Positions 47,793 through 58,000 of a stretch of DNA of 61,792 nucleotides are shown here, piece by piece (the first letter of the stretch is position 1; each line of letters opens with the position of its first letter). The DNA comes from DAOUEO01 sp963763495 (GTDB taxonomy: Bacteria; Chloroflexota; Dehalococcoidia; DSTF01; JALHUB01): the NCBI GenBank assembly GCA_963763495.1, contig CAVXOY010000014.1, positions 1 through 61,792 on the forward strand. Reading direction: 5' to 3'. Both the position numbers and the translations under genes were made by a program. A model generated the notes under the pieces. That model made no database searches. It saw only the letters and a program-made list of their open reading frames with translations, and was not told the origin of the DNA.

Positions 47793-48688
47793 AGCTACAC
47801 ATGTTCGCGGCGGCCAAGATCAACTGGACGCTGGAGGTGTTGGGACGCCTCCGGGACGGCTATCATGAGGTCAGCACGATACTGCAGACGGTGGACATAT
47901 GCGACAGGATCACCCTGTCGCGAGGCGACGGGGTGCAGGTCCAGGTGACGGGCCGGGCTGAGGAGCTGGCGACGGAGCCGCTGGAAGAGAACCTGGTCTT
48001 CCGGGCGGCGCTGGCGCTGCGCCAAGAGGTCGGTGGAGAGGGTCTGGGCGCGCTGATCGAGCTGGAGAAGGTGATCCCGACTGCCGCCGGCCTGGGTGGC
48101 GGCAGCAGCGACGCCGCAGCCGTCCTCAGAGGGCTGAACGTGCTCTGGGGTCTGGGCCTTCCCCGGGAGGAGCTATCGGCGATAGGGTCGAAGCTCGGTT
48201 CAGACGTACCGTTCTTCCTCAACGGAGGAACGGCCCGGGCCGGTGGCCGCGGCGGAGAGATTACACCTCTTGCCGACGCTCCATACCGGCAACTGGTTAT
48301 TGCCGTGCCGTCGGAATCATTGCCGGGAAAGACGGCGGCAATGTACCGGCATCTGAAACCGAAGCACTACACAAAGGGCGAGAGCACGCAGCGGCTGGCC
48401 GATAAGCTGATGGCGGGCCAGCCGGTCGCTGATGATGATATCTTCAACGTCTTCGAGCGGGTACTTCCTGAAGCTGTGCCCACAGTGTCTGCGATCATTG
48501 AGCGGTATCGAGAGTCCGGTTTGGGCAGGCCCCATCTCGCGGGGAGCGGCCCGGCGATCTTCTTCTTGCCGGAAAGCGAGGATGCGGCACAGACGCTAAG
48601 CGTCTCGCTGGCGGAGGCCGAGATGGAGACGTTCCTTGCCGACGTTCTCGATAGTAGGGCGTCGGTTGCCTGGTGGGGGGAGGTCTGA
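47789..48688 (+). CDS. ispE: 4-diphosphocytidyl-2-C-methyl-D-erythritol kinase
   Basis: 299 aa. The GTG start at 47789 overlaps the rsmA stop. AAAKINWTLEVLGRLRDGYH is the characteristic N-terminus. The GHMP loop PTAAGLGGGSSDAAAV is near residues 92-107 and LAGSGPAIFFL near the end. It carries out the ATP-dependent step of the MEP isoprenoid pathway. Confidence 0.93.
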   Translation: MKLHMFAAAKINWTLEVLGRLRDGYHEVSTILQTVDICDRITLSRGDGVQVQVTGRAEELATEPLEENLVFRAALALRQEVGGEGLGALIELEKVIPTAAGLGGGSSDAAAVLRGLNVLWGLGLPREELSAIGSKLGSDVPFFLNGGTARAGGRGGEITPLADAPYRQLVIAVPSESLPGKTAAMYRHLKPKHYTKGESTQRLADKLMAGQPVADDDIFNVFERVLPEAVPTVSAIIERYRESGLGRPHLAGSGPAIFFLPESEDAAQTLSVSLAEAEMETFLADVLDSRASVAWWGEV

Positions 48689-48693
48689 TAGCC

Positions 48694-49119
48694 GTGGCGG
48701 AGGTGTTTGCGGGATTCGTCTGCGGGTTCGCCCTAGCGCTCATTATGACGCCTCTGCTCGTCGTTTGGCTGGTGCAATCGCGGGAGGCGTCCGCTTTCAT
48801 CGCGCGGGCACTGCCAAAAGGCACGTCGCTGTTGATCCTGTCGGTCCCTGCGGCCAACTTCGCTTTCCTTCTCTGGACGGCGCTCGGCATCGTGCTGGGG
48901 ATGGTCCTGATCGTTGCCGACGACAAGACGCCTCAAGGCGGGCTGGGGAGCCCAAACCTTGCCTTTACGGCGATTGTCATTCTCTTGGCCATCATCATCT
49001 TCCTGCCGCCGCTGGTGCTGCTGCGGCGTTCGCGCATTCCTCTCGTTTTTCTCGCCGGCTGCTTCATTCTGCTGTTCGGCTGGCTGACCCCCCTTCTGGC
49101 CGAGTTGAACTCCCGTTGA
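48694..49119 (+). CDS. Small integral membrane protein, unknown
   Basis: About 141 aa. Four hydrophobic segments (e.g. GFVCGFALALIMTPLLVVWL, FLLWTALGIVLGMVLIV, AIVILLAIIIFLPPLVLL, VFLAGCFILLFGWLTPLL). The GTG at 48694 with GGAGG 10 nt upstream decides the start. No known family recognised. It follows ispE by 5 nt, so it is probably cotranscribed. Confidence 0.6.
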   Translation: MAEVFAGFVCGFALALIMTPLLVVWLVQSREASAFIARALPKGTSLLILSVPAANFAFLLWTALGIVLGMVLIVADDKTPQGGLGSPNLAFTAIVILLAIIIFLPPLVLLRRSRIPLVFLAGCFILLFGWLTPLLAELNSR

Positions 49120-49182
49120 CGGGAACCGGCCGTGGTATGCTAGAGTAGACTGTTCCCTCAGCAGAGAAAGGTTTGTCCTCAC

Positions 49183-49891
49183 GTGTCGCCCAGCATAATC
49201 GACATGCACGTGCATACGACCCGCGGCGCTACTGACAGCAGCCTGAAACCGGTCGAGCTGGCGAGGAAGGCGCGGCGCGTTGGGCTGGACGGCGTGGTTG
49301 TGACCGAGCACGACCGTCTGTGGGATCGCCGCGAGATCAGCAGCTTCCGGGAGACGTATTCTCTGTTCATCGCCAGCGGAATGGAGGTCTCCACCGAGCT
49401 GGGCCACATTCTGGTCATCGGCCTCGACAGGTATGTACCGGGGATACAGCGATCGGAGGATCTGCGGCGGGTGGTTCGGGAGGCGGGAGGCTACTTGATC
49501 GCTGCCCACCCTTTCCGCCACTACTTCCATCGGGCGTACTGGGAGAGTCAGGGATGGGAGCCGTTCAATCTCACGCCGCAGGAGGCTGCTCGCCTCCCCG
49601 TGTTTGAGCTGGTGGACGCTATAGAGGTGCTAAACGGTGGTAACAATGACCGCGAGAACCTCTTTGCCCTCGAGGTCGCGCAGGTGCTGGGAAAGCCGGG
49701 GGTGGGCGGCAGCGATGCTCATTCTGACCAGGGGGTCGGGATCTATACCACCGTCTTCGAAAAGGAGCTTGGAGACGGAGGGGGAGATGCTGCGCGAGCT
49801 CAAGGCCGGCCGTTTCTATCCGGCGCGGGGCCTCCCAAAGGGGAAGTTGGAGCGCTTCGCCCTGGACACCGTCTCGCCGCCAGATCCGTAG
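49183..49891 (+). CDS. PHP-domain metal-dependent phosphoesterase, one frame break
   Basis: The PHP metal motif IDMHVHTTRGATDSSLKPVE is at the start, followed by GVVVTEHDRLW, YLIAAHPFRHYFHR and GGSDAHSDQGVGIYTTVFEK; together they provide the metal-binding His and Asp residues. One extra base near 49770 runs the frame into the downstream dinG gene. In the restored frame the protein ends ELKAGRFYPARGLPKGKLER and stops at 49891 (about 236 aa). It is a Pol III-PHP/RNase AM-like hydrolase; the substrate is unknown. GTG start. Confidence 0.8.
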
Positions 49892-49935
49892 CCCTCGGCG
49901 GCTTCTCACACCGGAAATGCTGGAATAGCGACCTC

Positions 49936-52776
49936 ATGACTCGCACATATGTAGCCCTGGATGTCGAGACTACCGGACTCAGCCCCGAAAACTGTGAGAT
50001 CATCGAGATCGGGGCCGTGAAGTTCACCCTCGATTCAGAGATAGAGACCTTCCACAGCTTCGTGCGGCCTCGGGAACACCTGCCCTACTACATCCAGCGC
50101 CTAACGGGCATCAGTCCCGAAGACGTGCGGGAGGCGCCCCTCTTCGCGGAGATCGCATCGGGGTTGCGAGACTTCTTGGCGGACCTACCGGTGATCGGTC
50201 ACAACGTCTCCTTCGACCTGGGCTTTCTTGCCGCGCAGGGGATCGAACCTTCCGGCGCCGCGTTCGATACATACGATCTGGCCAGCCTTCTATTGACAGG
50301 CGTTCTTGACTATAGCCTGCGGTCAGTGGCTGACCATCTGGGTGTCCATTTTCCCGTGCGCCACCGTGCTCTCGCCGATGCCCAGGCGACGCGGCAGGTA
50401 TTCCTCGCTCTCCGCTCCCGCCTGGCAGAGCGGCCTACTGAGACGTTGGTTGAGATTGAGCGCATCGCGGCCGCCTGCGAATGGCCCCTCCAGCGACTCC
50501 TCGGGGAGATACTGGAGGAGGCGCCGGCTTTGTCGGTCGCGGCGCGTCCGTTGGAGATGCTGTCGGCTGAGGTCGATATCGGCTCCCCACTCGTGGCGAG
50601 AACTCCGGCGGTCCCCATAGAGCTCGATGAGGTGGAGGAGATCCTCAGGCGGCCGGAGCGAACGCCGGAACTCTTTCCCGGCTTCGAAAAACGGACGGAG
50701 CAGGTAGAGATGGCCCGCACGGTGGCGGAGACGCTGAATGAAGGCGGACACCTCGTAGTGGAGGCGGGTACGGGCACGGGGAAGTCGCTGGCCTATCTCG
50801 TCCCGGCGGCGAGTTATGCCCTCCGCAACAATTCCCGCGTCGTCGTCTCCACCGACACGATCAACTTGCAGGAGCAACTGATAGGCAAAGACATCCCTCT
50901 CCTCCAGCGTCTGCTTCAGGGTGAGCAAGCGGACGATGGGGGGGCATCTCTTGGAGAGCTTCGGTTCGCCCAGCTCAAAGGGCGGCGCAACTACCTTTGC
51001 CTGCTACGCCTGGCGGCTCTTAGACGCTCCCCCTCGCTCACTCTCCAGGAGGGGAAGCTGCTGGCCCGCATTCTCCTCTGGCTGCCGAACACGGAGACCG
51101 GCGACCGCGCCGAACTCAATCTGTCGCCGCCGCAGGAGTCGATCTGGGGGCGGGTGAGCGCTGATAACGATGCCTGCCTGTCTCAATCCTGCTACTTCGT
51201 CCGGCGGGGCATGTGCTTTCTGCACAGGGCGAGGAAGCGCGCCGAGGCGTCTCACATCCTCGTCGTCAACCATGCGCTTCTCCTATCGGATGTTGCCATG
51301 GAAGGGCACGTCCTGCCCGAATACCGTCATCTGGTGATCGATGAGGCGCACAACCTGGAAGACGAGGCGACGCAGCAGTTCGGTTTTCAGGCCGGCGATG
51401 TCGAGATCGCGGACTTTCTCAGCCGCATCCATCACAGGATAAGGGGGCGCCCAGCGGGGCTGGTGGGAAACCTGCGGGAGACCCTGAAAAGCGCCCGCTC
51501 CCTTGCTGTGGCAGCCTCGCCGGATGCGATTGAGGCGTTGGCGGCGGCTGCTGAGAGCGCCCGCCGGTCTTTGCCTGTCCTTTTTGACCTCCTTGCATCG
51601 TTCCTGCTGGAGCGCGCTCGCGAGGAGGGAGACTACAATCAACGGCTCTTGCTCAACCGCGCCATGCGCGTTCAGCCCGACTGGCCGGATATTGAGATGG
51701 CGTGGGAGAACCTGGATGCGGTGCTGCATGACGTCGTCGGTCTGCTGGGGAGGATTGGGGAGGCCCTGGGCGACGGCGAGGAGGGAGAATCCCTGTTATC
51801 TGAGGAACTGACGGCGGAGGTGTCAGGGCTGCTTCAGGAGGGGCAGCGGCTGCGGGAGGGGATCGCCTCGGTGCTGGGGCGAGATGATCCGGGAACGATA
51901 GCGTGGCTGACCTATGACCGTCAGAACGGAGGCATCACGCTCGCCGCGGCGCCGCTGACGGTGGCCGACGTTCTCCAGGCGAAGCTCTTCGCTCAGAAGG
52001 ACAGCGTCACCCTAACCGGGGCTACCCTAAGCGTGCAGGGCAAGTTCGACTACCTCTGCGAGCGGCTGGGGTTGGAGGAGCCGCGCCAGCTTCTCCTCGG
52101 CTCTCCCTTCGATTACGCCCGCTCTACTCTTATGCTTCTGCCTCGGGCTATGCCGGAGCCCAACGATATTGCCTACCAGTCGGAGCTTGAGCAGGCAGTA
52201 ATCGATCTGTGCCGGACCAGCGAGGGGCGAGCACTTGTCCTCTTTACGTCGCACGGCGCTCTCAGAGCTACCCACGCCGGTGTCAGGGAGGCGCTGGAGA
52301 GGGAAGAGATACTCGCGATCGGGCAGGGGGTCGATGGGTCACCGAAGTCGATGCTCAATGCTCTGCGCGAGAACCAGCGCACAGTGCTCTTGGGGACAGC
52401 GAGCTTCTGGGAGGGGGTGGACATCGTCGGGGAGGCGCTCTCGCTGCTGTTGATAGCGAGGCTTCCCTTCGCGGTGCCGACTGACCCGATCGCGGTTGCC
52501 CGCTCCGCTCTCTACGATGACCCGTTTGTCCAGTACATGCTGCCGCAGGCGGTCATCCGCTTCAAGCAGGGCTTCGGCCGGCTCATCCGCCGCAAGACCG
52601 ATCGGGGCGTTGTTGTAGTTTTGGATAGGCGGATTCGGAGCAAGCCGTACGGCTCAGCTTTCCTTCAATCGCTGCCGCCATGCACCGTGCGGGAGGTAGC
52701 CCTGCGAGAGATGCCGGCGGCGGTACGTGACTGGCTGAGCGGGAAGAACGGTGGCCAGGGACAGAGGGACGACTAG
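49936..52776 (+). CDS. dinG: DnaQ-like exonuclease fused to DinG-type XPD helicase
   Basis: 946 aa from ATG 49936. Residues about 1-170 form a DEDDh exonuclease (D9/E11 in ALDVETTGLSP, GHNVSFDLGFLAAQG, HRALADAQATRQVF). The helicase follows with Walker A EAGTGTGKS near 277 and DEAHN near 469. Cysteines at about 354, 413, 418 and 426 (DACLSQSCYFVRRGMC) fit the Fe-S site. The motif VI region is QGFGRLIRRKTDRGVVVVLD. Such exo-DinG proteins are typical of Gram-positive-like bacteria. It continues upstream in frame into the PHP gene only because of an indel. Confidence 0.9.
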   Translation: MTRTYVALDVETTGLSPENCEIIEIGAVKFTLDSEIETFHSFVRPREHLPYYIQRLTGISPEDVREAPLFAEIASGLRDFLADLPVIGHNVSFDLGFLAAQGIEPSGAAFDTYDLASLLLTGVLDYSLRSVADHLGVHFPVRHRALADAQATRQVFLALRSRLAERPTETLVEIERIAAACEWPLQRLLGEILEEAPALSVAARPLEMLSAEVDIGSPLVARTPAVPIELDEVEEILRRPERTPELFPGFEKRTEQVEMARTVAETLNEGGHLVVEAGTGTGKSLAYLVPAASYALRNNSRVVVSTDTINLQEQLIGKDIPLLQRLLQGEQADDGGASLGELRFAQLKGRRNYLCLLRLAALRRSPSLTLQEGKLLARILLWLPNTETGDRAELNLSPPQESIWGRVSADNDACLSQSCYFVRRGMCFLHRARKRAEASHILVVNHALLLSDVAMEGHVLPEYRHLVIDEAHNLEDEATQQFGFQAGDVEIADFLSRIHHRIRGRPAGLVGNLRETLKSARSLAVAASPDAIEALAAAAESARRSLPVLFDLLASFLLERAREEGDYNQRLLLNRAMRVQPDWPDIEMAWENLDAVLHDVVGLLGRIGEALGDGEEGESLLSEELTAEVSGLLQEGQRLREGIASVLGRDDPGTIAWLTYDRQNGGITLAAAPLTVADVLQAKLFAQKDSVTLTGATLSVQGKFDYLCERLGLEEPRQLLLGSPFDYARSTLMLLPRAMPEPNDIAYQSELEQAVIDLCRTSEGRALVLFTSHGALRATHAGVREALEREEILAIGQGVDGSPKSMLNALRENQRTVLLGTASFWEGVDIVGEALSLLLIARLPFAVPTDPIAVARSALYDDPFVQYMLPQAVIRFKQGFGRLIRRKTDRGVVVVLDRRIRSKPYGSAFLQSLPPCTVREVALREMPAAVRDWLSGKNGGQGQRDD

Positions 52777-54016
52777 CGGCGCAGCTTCTCGACCAGGGCG
52801 ATCTCATCTTCACGGCGCTGGGTTTGGCCGTCGAGGCGGGCCGCCCTCAACCGGCGGAGCAAGTGTCCCCATGGCAGGCCCCTCCGACAGGCCGAAGCGC
52901 TTCAAGGCGCGACCGCTGAGGAAAGGCCGGACGTGACGCCACTCTCGCAGAAAGCGGTCGGCGCGCTCCCCTAGCAACGCCTTCTCCGCCCTGAGGCTGA
53001 GCGCCCAGATCGCGGCGATGCTCAGTGGCTCCAGCATCTCCACGACGGCGCTGGCTGGGAGGTCGGGCTTCTCAAGGGCCGGTAGCAGGCTCCGCAGCTT
53101 CACCGCGTCGTGGAGCGCCCGTTGGTGCCGCCGGGAAAGCGAGAGCCGTTCCGTCAACGAATCCACCTCTTCGTCGCTGCTTGCCCAGGAAAGGAGACAG
53201 AGGCAGACTTCGTCCCAGGGGACCGGGCGCTTGTCTTGAGCGCGGAGGAGGGCCTGCTCGCTTTGCTCATCTAGTTCTAGGGCAGGGTGAAGCGCTCTCA
53301 ACAGCCCCAACTCCCGACAGCGGGCCAGCAGGAGATGAGGCCTGTCTTCGTAGAGCATCAGCAGAAGTTCCCGCCGCAGACGGGCGCCGCTAATCGTGTC
53401 AAGGTAGGCCCGATCTCTTTCCAGCAGCCGGGCCGTGCCGGATTCCATCTCGAACGAGAGCCTGGCCTCGTAGCGGGCTGCCCGCAACATGCGAGTAGCA
53501 TCGTCCTGGAAGCTGCGGTCGTGGAGAACCCGTATTGCCCGCCGTTCAATGTCTTTGGTGCCGTCGAAGGGGTCGATCAGCTTCACCTGCGGCGGGCCGG
53601 GTCAGGCGGAGCGCCATCGCGTTCACCGTGAAGTCGCGGCGGGCGAGGTCATCTTCGAGGGGCGCCGGCCGTACTACAGGAAGAGAGCCGGGGTGGGGAT
53701 ACTCCTCAGCTCGCGTCTGGGCCAGGTCGATGGTGAAGAGAGCGCCCTTGACTGAGGCTGTTCCGAAGCTGGGATGGATGACCACGCGGCCGTCTGTCGC
53801 TTGCGCCAGCGCCTGGGCAAGCTCGATCGCGTCGCCCTCGACGGCGATGTCGAGGTCGACCTGTTCGCGTTCCAGGAAGAGGTCGCGGACGGCGCCGCCG
53901 ACGAGATAGAGCGCTATCTTCCGGCTCTCGGCGAGGCGGGTCGCCGTGTCCAAGAGGGCCTGATTGGGGGCTGACAGTCGCGCCCGAAGCGCCGATAGGG
54001 GGGCTGAAGTAGACAT
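52773..54016 (-). CDS. tRNA nucleotidyltransferase / poly(A) polymerase family (Cca-like), two frame breaks
   Basis: The nucleotidyltransferase head domain has LYLVGGAVRDLFLEREQVDL (GG at 40-41, D54/D56 metal ligands) and DDLARRDFTVNAMALRLT. A break near 53590 leads to the next frame with LIDPFDGTKDIERRAIRVLH and RMLRAARYEARLSFEM. A second break near 52865 gives the natural end LRRLRAARLDGQTQRREDE and stop at 52773. About 414 residues. Whether it adds CCA or A tails is not clear; the two tRNAs here already encode CCA. The 3' end overlaps dinG by 4 nt. Confidence 0.8.
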
Positions 54017-54087
54017 AAAGTTTCCTGGCGATGGGTCGATTCAGCCGTCAGTCTATTCGCAAGCCGGTCAATTATAGCATGCTAGCC

Positions 54088-54117
54088 TTGACAAAATCGG
54101 GAGGAGCCCCCTATTAT
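54088..54117 (+). promoter_or_regulatory. Promoter upstream of the candidate small RNA and rnc
   Basis: TTGACA (54088-54093), 18-nt spacer, TATTAT (54112-54117). The start is expected near 54124. Confidence 0.65.
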
Positions 54118-54123
54118 GCGCCT

Positions 54124-54281
54124 GACACTAGCCGGAGAGTTGTGGCATCGCGCTGAGTGTTTGTTGCTTATGCTGGGCTGTGTCGAGGGGACGGTGAGAG
54201 TGTCGTCATGTCCGGCCCCGCCTGATAGCGTTGGGTGGTGTTGGGGCTAGAGAGACCGCCTGTGGGCGGTCTATCGCTTTT
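54124..54281 (+). ncRNA. Candidate structured small RNA or attenuated leader of rnc
   Basis: A transcript from the promoter at 54088-54117 to the terminator at 54253-54281 would be about 158 nt without a convincing reading frame. CTAGCC near its 5' end (about 54128-54133) can pair with GGCTAG near 54245-54250, closing a domain of about 120 nt. Inside it, GGCCCC and GGGGCT can form a further helix. It matches no RNA family I recognise. It might be a free-standing RNA, a 6S-like RNA, or a leader controlling rnc by readthrough. Confidence 0.4.
54253..54281 (+). terminator. Intrinsic terminator just upstream of rnc
   Basis: A perfect 8-bp stem AGACCGCC / GGCGGTCT with TGTG loop, then ATCGCTTTT. 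Confidence 0.85.
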
Positions 54282-54329
54282 GTCGGATAGGTTTTGACAT
54301 CGACTCGGGTTTCTAGAGGAAGCGAACAA

Positions 54330-55049
54330 TTGGCGGACTGGGACTTGTTGGAGAAGCGGCTAGGGACTAAGTTTCGCGATCGCTCTCTCATTCAGCAGGC
54401 CCTGGTTCATCGCTCCTATCTGAATGAAGCCCCGGAAGCCGGACTTGAGTCGAATGAGCGATTGGAGTTCCTCGGTGATGCCGTATTGGGGCTGGTTGTG
54501 GCCGGAAAGCTGTACGCAGATTTCCCGGACCGGGCCGAGGGGCAGCTTACTGAGCTGAGGGCGGCGCTGGTCCGGAGGGAGACGTTGGCTCGGGTGGCAA
54601 AGCGGCTCTCTTTGGGGGAACACTTTTTTCTGGGCCGGGGCGAGGAGTCAGCGGGTGGGAGAGGACGCCCCTCCAACCTGTCCTGCGCCTATGAGGCCGT
54701 CGTTGGGGCTGTCTACCTGGATGGCGGCATGGACAAGGCACGCCGGTTCATCATCAGGTCGCTTGCCCCGGAGTTCGCAGCCCTCCCGCAGGGGCGCATT
54801 CTCGCCGATCCGAAGTCGCGTCTTCAGGAGGTGTTGCAGGCCCGATACCAACGGCCGCCCGTGTACAAGGTCCTGCGCGACGAAGGGCCGGATCACTCCA
54901 AGACATTCACCGTGCAGGTATTGGTGGGGAGGAAGGTGCTGGCTGAAGGACAGGGGCGGAGCAAGCAACAGGCGGAGAAAGATGCAGCTCGACACGCTTT
55001 GGAGAGTCTTGAAGGGAAGGCGGCTGAAAGTGCTAGAAAGGGCTCCTGA
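54330..55049 (+). CDS. rnc: Ribonuclease III
   Basis: 239 aa. The TTG at 54330 is chosen because GAGGAAG lies 8 nt before it; a TTG at 54294 would add 12 residues. The RNase III signature NERLEFLGDAVLGLV is at residues 42-56 (catalytic D50), with YEAVVGAVYLDGGMDKARRF further on. A double-stranded RNA binding domain follows (about 160-230, DPKSRLQEVLQARYQRPPVY, GRSKQQAEKDAARHALE). Cleaves dsRNA in rRNA maturation and regulation. Paired with smc as in many bacteria. Confidence 0.94.
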   Translation: MADWDLLEKRLGTKFRDRSLIQQALVHRSYLNEAPEAGLESNERLEFLGDAVLGLVVAGKLYADFPDRAEGQLTELRAALVRRETLARVAKRLSLGEHFFLGRGEESAGGRGRPSNLSCAYEAVVGAVYLDGGMDKARRFIIRSLAPEFAALPQGRILADPKSRLQEVLQARYQRPPVYKVLRDEGPDHSKTFTVQVLVGRKVLAEGQGRSKQQAEKDAARHALESLEGKAAESARKGS

Positions 55050-55069
55050 CCTCTCTCTAGAGGGTAGCG

Positions 55070-58000
55070 ATGTACCTTAAGCGCCTGGAGATACACGGTT
55101 TCAAGAGCTTCGCTGCTCGCACCGTGTTCGAGTTCGGGCCGGGGATAACATGCATCATCGGGCCCAACGGCGTCGGCAAGAGCAACGTCGCCGATGCCAT
55201 CCGCTGGGTGTTGGGTGAGCAAAGCGGTCGTACTCTGCGCGCCCGCCGGGTGGAGGACATCATATTCTCGGGCAGCAGCCAGAGGTCGGCCGTCGGCATG
55301 GCCGACGTGAGCCTCGTCTTCGACAACAGCGACGGCTGGCTGCCGATCGAGTTCGGCGAGGTGGTGATCGGCCGCCGTGCCTACCGCGACGGTCAGAGCG
55401 AGTATCTGCTCAACCGCAACCGGGTACGTCTGCGGGACATCCAAGACCTGTTTGTGCATGCGCACCTGGGCCAGGGCGGCTGCACCTTTATGGGCCAGGG
55501 TTTGGTGGAGGAGGTCCTGAGTCTTCGTCCGGAGGAGCGCCGCAGTCTCATCGAAGAAGCCGCGGACGTGCGTCGCTACCGGGTCAAGCTGGATGACGCC
55601 CGCAACCGTCTCGCCGCTACCCGCGACAACCTGGAACGCGTCAACCTGCTGATCGGCGAAATTTCCCCTACTCTGGCCCGCCTGGAAAGGCAAGCGGAAA
55701 GGGCCGCGACCTACAGCCGTCTTAATCACCAATTGAGTCAGGCGCTTCGGGCGTGGTACGGCCACCTCTGGCGGGAAGGACAGGACACCCTGACCGCGGC
55801 TCTCGCTGACCACGACCAGCGCCAGGAGGAGTATCGCCAGGCAGAGGCCGAGATTCATACCTATCAGGAGGGGCTACAGTCGCTGCAGAAGGCGATCGCG
55901 GATCGTCGTCGGGAGATGAGCGAGCGCACGGCAGCCGAGCGCGAGCTGGCCGATGAGGTGCGCCGTCTTGAGCACCAGTGCGCCCTCGATGAGGAGCGAC
56001 ACCGACTTCTGAGCGAGCGCTGCCAGGAATTGCGTTCGGATATCGAGGGTGTGGAGGCGGAGAGGCAGCGCCAGTCTCAGGGAGCAGTGGGAGCCGATGA
56101 CCGGCAGGCGAACCTCGACCAAGAGATGGAGAGATGTCTGGCGCAACTCTTGGCGCACCGTCAGGAGCTGGCGCATGTGGAGAAGGAGCGCGCCGAGTTG
56201 CGCCGCGAGGCGGTTGAGGCGGAGGAGAAGGCCGTGCGGGCCCAGAACGCTCTCCGGGAGATCGATGCGCGGCTGGAGCGGGCTCAGAAGGCGGAAGAGG
56301 GCTTCTCACTGAACGTCGACGAGATGAAGGGCCGGCGAAGGGAGATCGTTCACCGGCTCGCGTCCCTGGCGCAGGATTTCCGGGCATACCACGAGGAGAG
56401 GCAGCGTATTGAGCGGGAGCTGACGCCCCTCGCCGACAGTCAGATGGCCCTGACCCGGAGGATCGCTGAGGCGAGGGCAGCGATAACCCGCTCTGAGGAG
56501 TCAGTGCCCGAGCTGCAGGGCCAACTTGAGCGGGCCACGGCACGTCTCGATATTCTCGGCCGCGTCCAGAGCCAGCATGAGGGCTTTGACACTGCTGTAC
56601 GCACTCTCCTCATCGCCGGCGGACGCATCGCGCCGGGAGAGGGTGAGACGGGCACCCGACCCCAGACAGCCTGCAGGGCGTCCTGGGGATTGTAGCGCGG
56701 CTGGTTCGTGTTTCGGCCGGACTGGAAAAGGCGATTGAGGCGGCCCTGGCGGCGAACCTCCAGGCGATCGTGCTGGAGAGCCACAGCGATGCGCTGGCGG
56801 TAATCGAGCTGCTCAATCAGTATCAGAACGGCCGCGTCACCATGTATCCCATGGACAGCCTTAAGCCTTCGCGACCGCTTGTGTTGCTCAAAGAGAAGGG
56901 AATCCTCGGTGTGGCGTCGGAGTTGGTGAGTTGCGAGGGTCGCTACCGACCGCTGATCGAGACGCTTCTCGGCCGCACGATTGTAGTAGAGAATCTGCCC
57001 ATGGCCCTGAAGGTCGTGAAGCGGGGTCTGGGCAGTGTTGTGACGCTGGACGGCGAGCTGTTCCAGCCGATGGGCTCGATCACCAGTGGTACGTCCCGCA
57101 GCGCCGGTGATCTTGTGGCGAGGGAGAGCGAGCTGCGAAGCCTGCCGGAAGAGATATCCCAGCTTCAATCCAGCCTAAGGAACCTGCAGGCGGTAATCGC
57201 CAGTGAGCGGGAGACGATCAAGGGATGCGAGTCGGAGTTGGCGGCGCAGGAGCAGCGGCAGCAGAGGTTGTGGCAGGAGCGGGCGGAGCTGGAACAGTCG
57301 CTGGTCGAGTATCGCGGACGGCTGGCGCTTGCCGGCGGTCAGATGCGGGAGTTGCGTCACGAGGCTGCACGGAATGAGCAAGGCGCGAAGCAGTTCCTAG
57401 CGGAACGGAAGGGACTGGAGCGAGAGAGGGACACTCTTGTGGCAGAGGCGGAAGCTGCAGCCGAGAAGGCGCGCCACGACACCGAGGCCGTGGCAGCGCT
57501 CAACGAACGGCTGCCAACCCTCACCGAGGCTGTCACGGAGGCCAGTATCGCCCTCGCTGCTGTCGAGGGGGAACGCCAGGCGCTCGTCATGCGCCGCGAG
57601 GAGCAGGAGGCTGCGCTCGCCCGCATCGATTCTCAGATCAGCCGCAAGTCGGCGCAACTGACGGATCTGGAGAGGGAGATCGCTGCGCTGGCGGTGCGCC
57701 TTCGTGACGGGAAGGCGTCTTTCTTGAAGCAGCAGGAGCAATTGGCGGCCCTGACGCGAGTGCAGGGGCCGGGCCAGGAGGAGTTGACGCAGCTCGAATC
57801 GCGGGAGAGGAGCCTTAAGGGCGAACTGGAGGCGGCGCAGGCGCGGCGGCTGGAGGCGGAGCGAGGTCTCCTCGAGGCGCAGGCGGAGGTGAAACTCAAG
57901 ACAGATGAAGTGAACGCCCTGCAAGGTAACATGGAGGGCGAAGGGTTCGTACCGACTGAGACTGGAGACGTCGTTCCGGTGGTCGCCACCGCGCCGGCGG

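Noticed and set aside
53546..54016. Two separate nucleotidyltransferase-family genes at 52773-54016
   Set aside because: The two parts are the head and neck/body of one Cca-like protein split by an indel.
54294..54329. TTG at 54294 as the rnc start
   Set aside because: No ribosome binding site, and its TTGACA lies directly after the terminator; TTG 54330 has GAGGAAG well placed.
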